14,062 nucleotides of DNA from an uncultured Clostridia bacterium (lineage in GTDB: Bacteria; Bacillota; Clostridia; Christensenellales; UBA1242), in contig CAMOEU010000008.1 in NCBI GenBank assembly GCA_946612575.1, forward strand, positions 1 through 14,062, read 5' to 3'. The notes under the pieces are model-generated. The model was not told the DNA's origin. It ran no database searches and worked only from the letters and a program-made list of their open reading frames with translations. A program made the position numbers and the translations under genes. Below, in pieces: positions 5,877 to 12,403 of this stretch. The number at the start of each line of letters is the position of its first letter. The first letter of the stretch is position 1.

Positions 5877-7673
5877 TTAATCTTCTTCAAATTGACTGTT
5901 GTAAAGGTCAGCATAGAAACCACCCTTTGCAAGAAGTGTTTCGTGATTTCCGCTTTCAACAATATCGCCATCTTTAAGCACCAAAATTGTGTCTGCATTT
6001 TTGATTGTTGAAAGTCTGTGAGCAATAACAAATGATGTGCGGCCTTCCATTGCTTTATCCATCGCTTGTTGAAGCAGAAGTTCTGTTCTGGTATCGACTG
6101 AGCTTGTGGCTTCATCCAAAATCACCATAGGAGAGTTCTCAAGCATCGTTCGGGCGATGGTGAGAAGTTGTTTTTGACCGGCAGAAAGGTTTGTTGAGTC
6201 TTCGATCACTGTGTTGTAGCCATCAGGCAAGGTCTTTATAAAGTGGTCCACACCAACTGCCTGACAAACTTCTTCAATTCTTTTGTTTGTCAAGTCTTTT
6301 GTGTTGAAGCAAAGGTTTTCTTTGATTGTGCCTTCAAAAAGCCAAGTGTCTTGCAAAACCATTCCAAACAGTGTGTGAACGGTTTCTCGTTTCATATCTT
6401 TTGTCGAAACACCGTCGATTGTTATATCACCAGAGTTGAGTTCGTAGAATCGCATAAGCAGGTTTACAAGAGTTGTTTTTCCGGCACCAGTTGGACCGAC
6501 AATCGCGACTTTCTGTCCGGCTTTTATGCTTGCAGAAAAATCTTTGATGATGATTTTGTCTTTTGAATATCCAAATGAAACATTTTTAAATTCTATATTA
6601 CCTTTGACATTTTCAAGTTTTTCAAGTTTGCCTTCTTCTTTTGGCATTTCTTCTTCATCCAAAAATTCAAAAACTCGCTTGCTTGCTGCGGATGCGGATT
6701 GAAGTCCGGTGAGTGCTTGAGCAATTTGTGAAAGTGGGTTTGAGAAGAGTCTGACATAAATCATAAAGGCGGTTATAACACCAAAATATGAAGCCCCGTG
6801 TTTTGCTGCCAAGAATGCACCAACAATGCAAACTGCAACATATCCAAAGTTTCCGACAAATCCCATAACTGGCCCCATAACACCAGAGATGAATTGTGAT
6901 TTGTGTCCAGCTTTGAAGAGTTTTTTGTTTATCTTATCAAATTCCTTCTTTGTCTGTCCTTCTGCATTGAAAAGTCTAACAACATTGTGTCCTGAATAAG
7001 TTTCTTCAATGTGACTGTTTAATTCACCAAGATTTTGTTGGACTTGATTGAAATATTTTTGTGATTTTGTGAAGAAGATAAGTGAAAATGAAAATCCAAG
7101 AATTGTTGTGATAATAACAGTGAGTGCCATAAGTGGTTCGGTCACAAACATCATAATAAGCACACCGACAAAGAGCAAAACATTTGAGAATAAGCTTGAA
7201 ACACTTTGGTCAAGGCTTTGTGCAATCTGGTCTGCATCATTTGTCACTCTGCTGAGCACATCACCATTAAGATGAGTGTCAAAGTAGTTTAATGGCATTC
7301 TGTTTATTTTTGCAGAAATGTCTTTTCTTAGATTTTTTGAAACTTTTTGCGAAATTGTTGTTGAGATAAATTCTTTAATATAAGAGAAAATAAGTCCTAT
7401 TGCATACAAACAAACCAAAAAGACACAAACTGATGTGACAGCATCCATATCAATTGGTCTGCCATACAAAATTTCTTTGATAAGGTTTGTAAGTTCTTGA
7501 ATTTTGTTTGGTCCGATGATTTGTGTGACAACACCGACAATTCCAAGGGCGATTGCAAGAATCATCCAGCCCCAATAGCTTTTGCAATATCTAAGAAGTC
7601 TGCCCATTGACTTTTTGAAAGTGCCTTTTTCCATTTTTTCCATAGGTTTTCTGTTTCTCATTGGTCCTGGCAT
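5877..7673 (-). CDS. ABC exporter subunit with catalytic ATP-binding domain
   Basis: Half-transporter (type IV ABC exporter: six-helix membrane domain then ATPase) that pairs with the product of the gene just upstream. The 598 residues have a membrane domain to about 340 and a nucleotide-binding domain with Walker A GPTGAGKTT (393-401), Q-loop LQD (440-442), signature LSAGQ (496-500), Walker B with catalytic glutamate E521 in VILDEATSSVD, and switch histidine H552 in IAHRLST. The catalytic residues are canonical, but the signature has Ala for the second Gly. In heterodimers of the TM287/288 and BmrCD type the signature of this subunit faces the partner's degenerate site, which fits. The start ATG has AAAGGAGG (7683-7690) inside the upstream gene, and the stop-start junction is TAAAATG. 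Likely substrates are drugs or lipids; none can be assigned. Confidence 0.92.
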   Translation of the reverse strand: MPGPMRNRKPMEKMEKGTFKKSMGRLLRYCKSYWGWMILAIALGIVGVVTQIIGPNKIQELTNLIKEILYGRPIDMDAVTSVCVFLVCLYAIGLIFSYIKEFISTTISQKVSKNLRKDISAKINRMPLNYFDTHLNGDVLSRVTNDADQIAQSLDQSVSSLFSNVLLFVGVLIMMFVTEPLMALTVIITTILGFSFSLIFFTKSQKYFNQVQQNLGELNSHIEETYSGHNVVRLFNAEGQTKKEFDKINKKLFKAGHKSQFISGVMGPVMGFVGNFGYVAVCIVGAFLAAKHGASYFGVITAFMIYVRLFSNPLSQIAQALTGLQSASAASKRVFEFLDEEEMPKEEGKLEKLENVKGNIEFKNVSFGYSKDKIIIKDFSASIKAGQKVAIVGPTGAGKTTLVNLLMRFYELNSGDITIDGVSTKDMKRETVHTLFGMVLQDTWLFEGTIKENLCFNTKDLTNKRIEEVCQAVGVDHFIKTLPDGYNTVIEDSTNLSAGQKQLLTIARTMLENSPMVILDEATSSVDTRTELLLQQAMDKAMEGRTSFVIAHRLSTIKNADTILVLKDGDIVESGNHETLLAKGGFYADLYNSQFEED

Positions 7674-7674
7674 T

Positions 7675-9408
7675 TTACAATTCCTCCTTTGAGAGTTGTG
7701 AAAGAGCGATTTCTTGATAAACTGGGCAGTTTTTCAAGAGATCTTCATGTTTTCCCATTCCGACCATTTCGCCTTTGTCAAGAACGATAATTTTGTCGGC
7801 ATCTTTTATTGTTCCGATTCTTTGAGCAACAATAAATTTGGTCACATTTGTTGTGTGTTTTTTAAGAGCAGAACGGAGTTTTCTGTCTGTCTTATAGTCA
7901 AGAGCAGAAAAACTGTCATCAAAAATAAAGATTTCAGGTTTTCTTGCAATTGCACGGGCGATTGAAAGTCTTTGTTTTTGTCCACCAGAAACATTTGTTC
8001 CACCTTGAGCAATTTGACTGTCAACACCGTCTTTCATTTTGCCTACAAAGTTTGAAGCTTGGGCGATAGAAAGAGCATTTTGGATTGTTTCATCATCAGC
8101 ATTGTTGTCACCAAAATTCACATTTGATTTGACAGTTCCATAAAACAAAACACCTTTTTGTGGGACATAACCAATTTTTTTGTTTAGTGCTTCAATATCA
8201 TAATCTCGCACATCCACACCGTCAATCAAAACTTGGCCGTCAGTGACATCATAAAGTCTTGGAATGAGATTTATAAGTGTTGACTTTCCGCTGCCCGTTG
8301 AGCCAATAAAGGCGACTGTCTCACCTTCATTTGCAGAAAAACTTATGTTTTTGAGCACATAGTCGTCTGCACCAGGATATTTGAAAGAAACTTTGTCAAA
8401 AACAACGGTTGCGGTTCCGTTAAATTCGTCCTTGTATCCACCAGAAACAATAGAGTTTTTTGTGTCAAGCACGGCATTGATTCTCTTTGCAGAGATAAGT
8501 GCTCTTGGCAAAATCATAAAGATTGCAACCAGCATAATAAACGACATAACGACTTGAACAGCATAGGTCATAAATGTTGTCATATTTGCAAAGGAAATTG
8601 GGTCTTTGACAACATATGCACCAATCCAGAAGATTGCAAGAGAAAGTCCGCTCATAATAAGTGTCATACCAGGGTTTAGAATACCCAAAATTCTGTTTGC
8701 AAAAAGGTTTGTTTTTGTAAGGTCATCGTTTATATTTTCAAATTTGGCTGTTTCAAAATCTTCAGCATTTGAAGCACGAACAACTCTGATTCCGGTTAAA
8801 TTTTCTCTTGTCACTTTGTTTAGATTGTCAGTGAGTGTTTGCATCTTTTTGAATTTTGGAATTACAAATGCAACAATAATCACAACAATAACAAGCAAAA
8901 TTCCAATTGCAACAGCTGTTGCAATGCTCCACTCGACTCCTTTGTTTAGGATTTTCAATATTGCCAAAACTGCCATAATTGGAGCTTTGAGAAGTGCTTG
9001 AGCACCAAATGAAACGAGCATTGTCACTTGTCTTATGTCGTTTGTGGTGCGGGTGATAAGGCTTGGGGTAGAGAATTTGTTTATTTCGGCAAGGGAAAAA
9101 CTTTGGATTTTGTTGTAGAGTTTTTCTCTGATGTTAAATCCAAGTCCTGCAGCAACTCTTGCCACCAAATATCCTACAAGAATGGCTGAAGCAAGACTTG
9201 CAAAAGCAAACAAAAGCATATATCCACCATTATACCAAATAACATTGATATCAACAGTGCCATATTCCACTTTACAAAGCTCGACAACAATCTTGCTTGT
9301 GTATTCTGGAATGGTTAAATCAAGCCAAACTTGCAAAACTACAAGACCGACTACGATTATCAAAAAGATATAATCAAACCATTTCAGGTTTCTTAATAAT
9401 TTAAACAT
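7675..9408 (-). CDS. ABC exporter subunit with degenerate ATP-binding domain
   Basis: First gene of the ABC operon and partner of the 598-residue subunit. The 577 residues have a membrane domain (about 1-320) with hydrophobic segments near 12-30, 62-85, 140-155, 160-183, 245-265 and 280-300. The nucleotide-binding domain has Walker A GSTGSGKST (369-377), YVPQ Q-loop (414-417), a canonical VSGGQ signature (473-477), and Walker B IFIFDDSFSALD, where the catalytic Glu is replaced by Asp (D498). The switch His is replaced by Gln (Q529 in VAQRIGT). These two substitutions define the non-hydrolysing site of asymmetric heterodimeric exporters. The start ATG is preceded by AGGAGA (9414-9419). The gene is expressed from the strong promoter at 9463-9491. 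Multidrug or lipid export is the usual role of this class; the substrate is not known here. Confidence 0.92.
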   Translation of the reverse strand: MFKLLRNLKWFDYIFLIIVVGLVVLQVWLDLTIPEYTSKIVVELCKVEYGTVDINVIWYNGGYMLLFAFASLASAILVGYLVARVAAGLGFNIREKLYNKIQSFSLAEINKFSTPSLITRTTNDIRQVTMLVSFGAQALLKAPIMAVLAILKILNKGVEWSIATAVAIGILLVIVVIIVAFVIPKFKKMQTLTDNLNKVTRENLTGIRVVRASNAEDFETAKFENINDDLTKTNLFANRILGILNPGMTLIMSGLSLAIFWIGAYVVKDPISFANMTTFMTYAVQVVMSFIMLVAIFMILPRALISAKRINAVLDTKNSIVSGGYKDEFNGTATVVFDKVSFKYPGADDYVLKNISFSANEGETVAFIGSTGSGKSTLINLIPRLYDVTDGQVLIDGVDVRDYDIEALNKKIGYVPQKGVLFYGTVKSNVNFGDNNADDETIQNALSIAQASNFVGKMKDGVDSQIAQGGTNVSGGQKQRLSIARAIARKPEIFIFDDSFSALDYKTDRKLRSALKKHTTNVTKFIVAQRIGTIKDADKIIVLDKGEMVGMGKHEDLLKNCPVYQEIALSQLSKEEL

Positions 9409-9441
9409 AAAAATCTCCTAGAAAAATGTCAACAATAAAAA

Positions 9442-9457
9442 AGTTGACAAGTCAACT
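9442..9457. promoter_or_regulatory. Palindromic operator candidate at the ABC operon start site
   Basis: AGTTGAC-AA-GTCAACT is a near-perfect 16-bp palindrome that covers the predicted transcription start (about 9456) and the first bases of the leader. The half-site recurs as TGTCAAC at 9427-9433, and GTCAACT at 9487-9493 includes the -35 box. This is the position and form expected for a MarR- or TetR-type repressor site of an exporter operon, but no such regulator is encoded next to it. Confidence 0.55.
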
Positions 9458-9472
9458 GTGATATCTTATCAC
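9458..9472. promoter_or_regulatory. 15-bp palindrome over the ABC promoter -10 box
   Basis: GTGATA-TCT-TATCAC is a perfect 6+3+6 palindrome that exactly encloses the -10 hexamer. A nearly identical palindrome encloses the -10 of the T-box promoter at 12152-12166. Confidence 0.5.
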
Positions 9473-9491
9473 TTTAAGTTTTGTTTGTCAA
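9463..9491 (-). promoter_or_regulatory. ABC exporter operon promoter
   Basis: Minus-strand -35 TTGACA (9486-9491, consensus), 17-bp spacer, -10 TAAGAT (9463-9468). Predicted start near 9456, giving a leader of about 48 bases with the operator palindrome at its beginning and AGGAGA before the ATG. Confidence 0.82.
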
Positions 9492-9522
9492 CTTTATTTA
9501 TTATTTAATAATATTTATTATC

Positions 9523-10350
9523 TTAGTTTTTTGTCACAAATATATATCCAAAAGCATTTGGTCCCCAGTGGGCGGCAATTGCAGGGTCAAGATTGTCAAA
9601 TTGAGACATTAGTGGAAGATATTTTTTGTCTGTCATTTCAATAAGGTTTTTCAGATTTTGATCCTTATATGTGTAAGAAGCAACGATTGGATAGTTTTCA
9701 TCAACACCAAGTCTGTCAAGTTCGGAAACAATATATTTCATAGAGTGCTTAAGACCAATCTTTTTTGCATCGACACAAACCTTGCCATCTCTAAATGTGA
9801 TGATGGGCTTGATTTTGAGCACAGTGCCCAAAAGCCACTCTGTTTTTGAAAGTCTTCCACCTCTCATCAAATATTCCAAAGTTTCAGGAATTGCCAAAAT
9901 TTTTACTCTCGGAATCAAATTTTTGAGCTTTTCTTCAATTTCGTCAAGAGATTTGTCTCTGTTTCTGTTTATTTCTTCAACCAAAATTCTTATACCACCA
10001 ACAGCAAGTCGACTGTCAAAAACTCTGACTTTTTTGTTGTCTTCAAAGAGAAGTTTGATTGCATTGAAACTTCCTGAGATTTCTCCAGAAATTGTCAAAA
10101 TCAAAACATCGTCACCGGCATTTGTGAATTTTTCAACTTGTGCTTTGACATCTTCAAGACCTGGCAAAGAAGTTTTTGGAATTTTCTTTGTGGCAAAAAG
10201 TTTGTTGTAAAACTCTTCAATTGAAAGTGTCACTCCGTCCAAATATTCTTCATCTGCCATCAAAATTTTAAGTGGAAGAATTTCTACATTATATTTTTCC
10301 TTTTCCTCAAACTTGATGCTGCTTCCTGTGTCAACAAAAACTCTTAACAT
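9523..10350 (-). CDS. DegV-family fatty-acid-binding protein
   Basis: Cytoplasmic lipid carrier of the DegV family. Members of the FakB type hold a fatty acid for phosphorylation by the FakA kinase on the way to phospholipids. The 275 residues show the family landmarks: VDTGSSI at the N terminus, PKTSLPG (58-64, usual P-T-S-x-P), ISGEISGSFNAI (87-98), DSRLAVGG (112-119), LEYLMRGGRLSK (158-169), KIKPIITFRDGKV, and a C-terminal HWGPNAFGYIF near 261-271. The family's usual GPGA is altered to GPNA at this last site. The start ATG at 10350 has AAGGAAGGG (10356-10364) before it. It is transcribed alone, diverging from the Ig-like gene. No fakA is in the window. Family assignment is firm; the ligand is inferred from the family. 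Confidence 0.9.
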   Translation of the reverse strand: MLRVFVDTGSSIKFEEKEKYNVEILPLKILMADEEYLDGVTLSIEEFYNKLFATKKIPKTSLPGLEDVKAQVEKFTNAGDDVLILTISGEISGSFNAIKLLFEDNKKVRVFDSRLAVGGIRILVEEINRNRDKSLDEIEEKLKNLIPRVKILAIPETLEYLMRGGRLSKTEWLLGTVLKIKPIITFRDGKVCVDAKKIGLKHSMKYIVSELDRLGVDENYPIVASYTYKDQNLKNLIEMTDKKYLPLMSQFDNLDPAIAAHWGPNAFGYIFVTKN

Positions 10351-10422
10351 ACTTTCCCTTCCTTACAAAATTTTATGATGCAAAATATCAAAATATAACA
10401 TACAAATTTCTATGCAAAAGTG

Positions 10423-10450
10423 ATTATAACAAATCAAAGATGTTTTTCAA
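10423..10450 (-). promoter_or_regulatory. Promoter of the DegV gene
   Basis: Minus-strand -35 TTGAAA (10445-10450), 16-bp spacer, -10 TATAAT (10423-10428) with TG one base upstream (extended -10). An alternative weaker TATATT lies at 10392-10397. The leader would be about 66 bases. No terminator is evident after the DegV gene, so some read-through into the ABC operon is possible. Confidence 0.6.
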
Positions 10451-10467
10451 AACAAAACCAAGAAAAA

Positions 10468-10497
10468 TTGCTATTAAAGAAAATTTTGTGATATAAT
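10468..10497 (+). promoter_or_regulatory. Promoter of the Ig-like/MBL gene pair
   Basis: -35 TTGCTA (10468-10473), 18-bp spacer, -10 TATAAT (10492-10497) with TGA before it (extended -10). The predicted start, about 10504, falls on the AAAGGTGA ribosome binding site (10502-10509), so the leader would be only some nine bases. Confidence 0.65.
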
Positions 10498-10512
10498 CAT
10501 TAAAGGTGAATT

Positions 10513-10989
10513 ATGGCAACAAAAAAGACAGTGACAAAAACGACAAAAAAGGCTGAGAGTGGAGTTTCAGTAAATTTGTCAAAAAAATCAGGCAAAAGAG
10601 CAGTGAAAATCGCAAACAGAGTAGGCTTGAAAGTTTTGCTCTTTGCTTTTATCTTTGTTTTGTGTGGTGGACTTATCGGCGGTGCAGCTTGGTGGATTGT
10701 TTGCAGAAATGATTGTTTTGAAATTGTTGGAAGTGACAATATTTCACTTGAACTCGACAAAACCTACAAAGATGAAGGTGTAAAGATAATTGCTTTTGGG
10801 AAAGACGAAAAGGACAGTGTTTCAATAGATACAAATTTGATTATTGACAGTGAAGGAAATTTAAAGGCAAACGAAGAAGGGACTTATTACATAAAATACA
10901 CATCAAATTGTTTTAAATACGGAAAACTTTTTAAAGTCGAGAAGGTTAGACTTGTGACCTTTGTTGCTGCAAGCGAGGGAGGTGAGTAA
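10513..10989 (+). CDS. Membrane-anchored protein with Ig-like (DUF5011-type) domain
   Basis: Function unknown. The 158 residues comprise a Lys-rich cytoplasmic N terminus (1-38), one membrane segment (about 39-63, GLKVLLFAFIFVLCGGLIGG and onward) and an outward domain of about 90 residues. The outer part (EIVGSDNISLELDKTYKDEGVK, then a segment ending GTYYIKYTSN) follows the pattern of the short bacterial Ig-like/DUF5011 domains found in Gram-positive surface proteins: a residue run V/LGxxxIxLxLxxxYxDxG followed by a GTYxIxY strand. There is no sortase signal or signal-peptidase site. The start ATG follows AAAGGTGA. The stop codon is one base before the start of the MBL gene, whose ribosome binding site (GGAGGTGA) lies inside this gene, so the two are translationally coupled and probably work together outside the membrane. 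Confidence 0.65.
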   Translation: MATKKTVTKTTKKAESGVSVNLSKKSGKRAVKIANRVGLKVLLFAFIFVLCGGLIGGAAWWIVCRNDCFEIVGSDNISLELDKTYKDEGVKIIAFGKDEKDSVSIDTNLIIDSEGNLKANEEGTYYIKYTSNCFKYGKLFKVEKVRLVTFVAASEGGE

Positions 10990-10990
10990 G

Positions 10991-12121
10991 ATGTCTAAAA
11001 AATCACTTAGTATTTTTGTTTGTGTTTTTGCATTCATCATTGGTATATTTGGTGGATTTGCAGGACTTGTTTACATAAACACTCCAAAAACCGATGTCGT
11101 TGAGATAAGCGAAGAGGTCTTTTATGGAAACGATGATATTGTTTCTTCAAATTTGGCTGACATCTCAAATGCTGATATATCCATTCACTTTTTGGAACTT
11201 GGAAACAAATACACAGGCGATTGCACTTATATAAAAACTGAAACTTGCGATATCTTGATTGATTGCGGGTCAAAATCAAACAGTGTGGCTGCAGTTTCAA
11301 ATTATCTCAATCAATATGTTGAAGACGAAAAACTTGAATATGTCATTGTCACACATGCTCATCAAGACCACTATGCTGGATTTGCGACTTCCGGAAAGAC
11401 AAAGGGCATTTTTGATTTGTATGAATGTGAAACAGTTATTGACTTTGCAGGCACTGCAGCAGGAAAAACTGAGACGGCACTTTATCAAAAATATCAAACA
11501 AAGCTTAGTGCTGAAATTGCTGCTGGAGCAACTCATTATACGGCTCTTGATTGTGTGAATGGGACAGATGAGTTTGATATCGGAAGCGGATATACTCTCA
11601 AGATTTTGGATAGTTTCTTTTATCACACACCAGACTTATCAAACGAAAACAACAATTCGGTTTGCTGCCTTATAACAAACGGGGCAAAAAACTATTTGTT
11701 TACTGGAGATTTGGAAGCGGATGGGGAAGCACATCTTGTCACACTAAACACTTTGCCAAAAGTGGATTTATATAAAGCTGGTCATCACGGCTCAAAAACT
11801 TCATCTTCAGAAGCACTTTTAAATGTGATTCAACCAAAAGTTGTTTGTGTATGTTGCTGTGCAGGAAGCAGTGAATATACAACTGTGAATGCAAATCAAT
11901 TTCCTACACAAATTTTTGTAAATAATGTGGCAAAATGGACAGACAAGATTTATGTGACATCGCTTTGCCTTGACTATAAAAACAACAAATACACATCTTT
12001 CAATGGAAATATTGTTTTTATGGATGTTGATGGAGAAAACAAACTTTGGTGTTCAAACAACACGACAAAACTTAAAGACTCGGAGTGGTTTGCAAAAAAC
12101 AGGACTTGGCCGACAACATAG
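10991..12121 (+). CDS. Membrane-anchored ComEC-like metallo-beta-lactamase-fold hydrolase
   Basis: Metallo-hydrolase resembling the MBL domain of the DNA-uptake protein ComEC/Rec2, here a 376-residue stand-alone protein with an N-terminal signal anchor (about 6-30). The metal-binding motif is THAHQDH (121-127), followed by TGD (D240) and KAGHHGSKTSS (263-272), all typical of the ComEC-type MBL group. The activity may be phosphodiesterase- or nuclease-like outside the cell; this is inference. A Cys-rich strand CVCCC (286-290) and AGSSEYTTVNANQFPTQ follow HHGS where ComEC has its C-terminal strand. An ATG at 10961 would add ten residues inside the previous gene. The ATG at 10991 follows GGAGGTGA at the right spacing and starts with MSKKSL before the hydrophobic stretch, so it was chosen. 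The channel domain and helix-hairpin-helix ComEA partner of competence systems are absent here. Confidence 0.8.
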   Translation: MSKKSLSIFVCVFAFIIGIFGGFAGLVYINTPKTDVVEISEEVFYGNDDIVSSNLADISNADISIHFLELGNKYTGDCTYIKTETCDILIDCGSKSNSVAAVSNYLNQYVEDEKLEYVIVTHAHQDHYAGFATSGKTKGIFDLYECETVIDFAGTAAGKTETALYQKYQTKLSAEIAAGATHYTALDCVNGTDEFDIGSGYTLKILDSFFYHTPDLSNENNNSVCCLITNGAKNYLFTGDLEADGEAHLVTLNTLPKVDLYKAGHHGSKTSSSEALLNVIQPKVVCVCCCAGSSEYTTVNANQFPTQIFVNNVAKWTDKIYVTSLCLDYKNNKYTSFNGNIVFMDVDGENKLWCSNNTTKLKDSEWFAKNRTWPTT

Positions 12122-12132
12122 CGGCAAATTGA

Positions 12133-12161
12133 TTGACAAAAAAAGAAGAAAGTGATATTAT
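12133..12161 (+). promoter_or_regulatory. Promoter of the T-box/aspS-asnS operon
   Basis: -35 TTGACA (12133-12138, consensus), 17-bp spacer, -10 TATTAT (12156-12161) preceded by GTGA. Predicted start near 12168. The -35 begins only 11 bases after the MBL gene stop codon, with no terminator between. Confidence 0.85.
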
Positions 12162-12166
12162 ATCAC
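12152..12166. promoter_or_regulatory. 15-bp palindrome over the T-box promoter -10 box
   Basis: GTGATA-TTA-TATCAC, a perfect 6+3+6 palindrome enclosing the -10. On the coding strand it differs from the palindrome over the ABC promoter -10 at only two of 15 positions. Confidence 0.5.
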
Positions 12167-12167
12167 C

Positions 12168-12382
12168 AAGATTATGACGAAGGCAGTAGTTTTGGACAAG
12201 AATTTCACAGAGAGATAAGGCAGGCTGAAATCTTATCAAATTCCCCAGAATGAAGAACAACTTTACCAGTCTTATGCTTGCCGTGCAATAACGGTTTTTG
12301 AAAGTGGTCAAGAGATCTTGACAAATTAGGTGGCACCGCGGAAAATATTTTCGTCCTAATGCAAATCGCATTAGGATTTTTT
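12168..12382 (+). promoter_or_regulatory. T-box riboswitch, Asn-type specifier
   Basis: tRNA-sensing leader. Stem I starts with GACGAAGG and the AGTA motif (12185-12188), rises through TTTTGG and GAATTT, reaches ACAGAGAG and a GATAAG/CTTATC hairpin, and returns through AAATTC and CCAGAA. The internal loop on the 3' side reads GAAGAACAACTTT, with AAC at 12256-12258 and 12259-12261; no GAC is present, so uncharged tRNA-Asn is the predicted ligand. Other elements are the CCGT/ACGG hairpin (12281-12294), stem III GTCAAG/CTTGAC (12307-12322), the T-box AGGTGGCACCGCGG (12328-12341), and the terminator. TGGC in the T-box bulge pairs with a tRNA ending GCCA, i.e. discriminator G, as in tRNA-Asn and tRNA-Asp. 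ATTAGG before the T-box pairs with CCTAAT to form the antiterminator. Confidence 0.95.
12354..12382 (+). terminator. T-box regulated terminator
   Basis: The stem is TCCTAATGC (12354-12362) with GCATTAGGA (12368-12376), a 5-nt loop and six T. Its 5' arm is the same CCTAAT that pairs with ATTAGG in the antiterminator, so the two structures exclude each other. Confidence 0.93.
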
Positions 12383-12403
12383 GTTTTTATAAAAGGAGAA
12401 ATT

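Noticed and set aside
10961..10990. A longer start for the MBL protein (ATG at 10961)
   Set aside because: It lies inside the Ig-like gene without a ribosome binding site, while GGAGGTGA is correctly spaced before the ATG at 10991, which also gives a normal signal anchor.
10991..12121. A competence DNA-uptake operon
   Set aside because: The MBL domain resembles ComEC, but the membrane channel domain is missing and no other com gene is nearby.
12359..12403. A longer start for the AspRS reading frame (15 extra residues from an ATG at 12359)
   Set aside because: These bases are the 3' arm and T tract of the T-box terminator, with no ribosome binding site before them; AAAAGGAG directly precedes the ATG at 12404.
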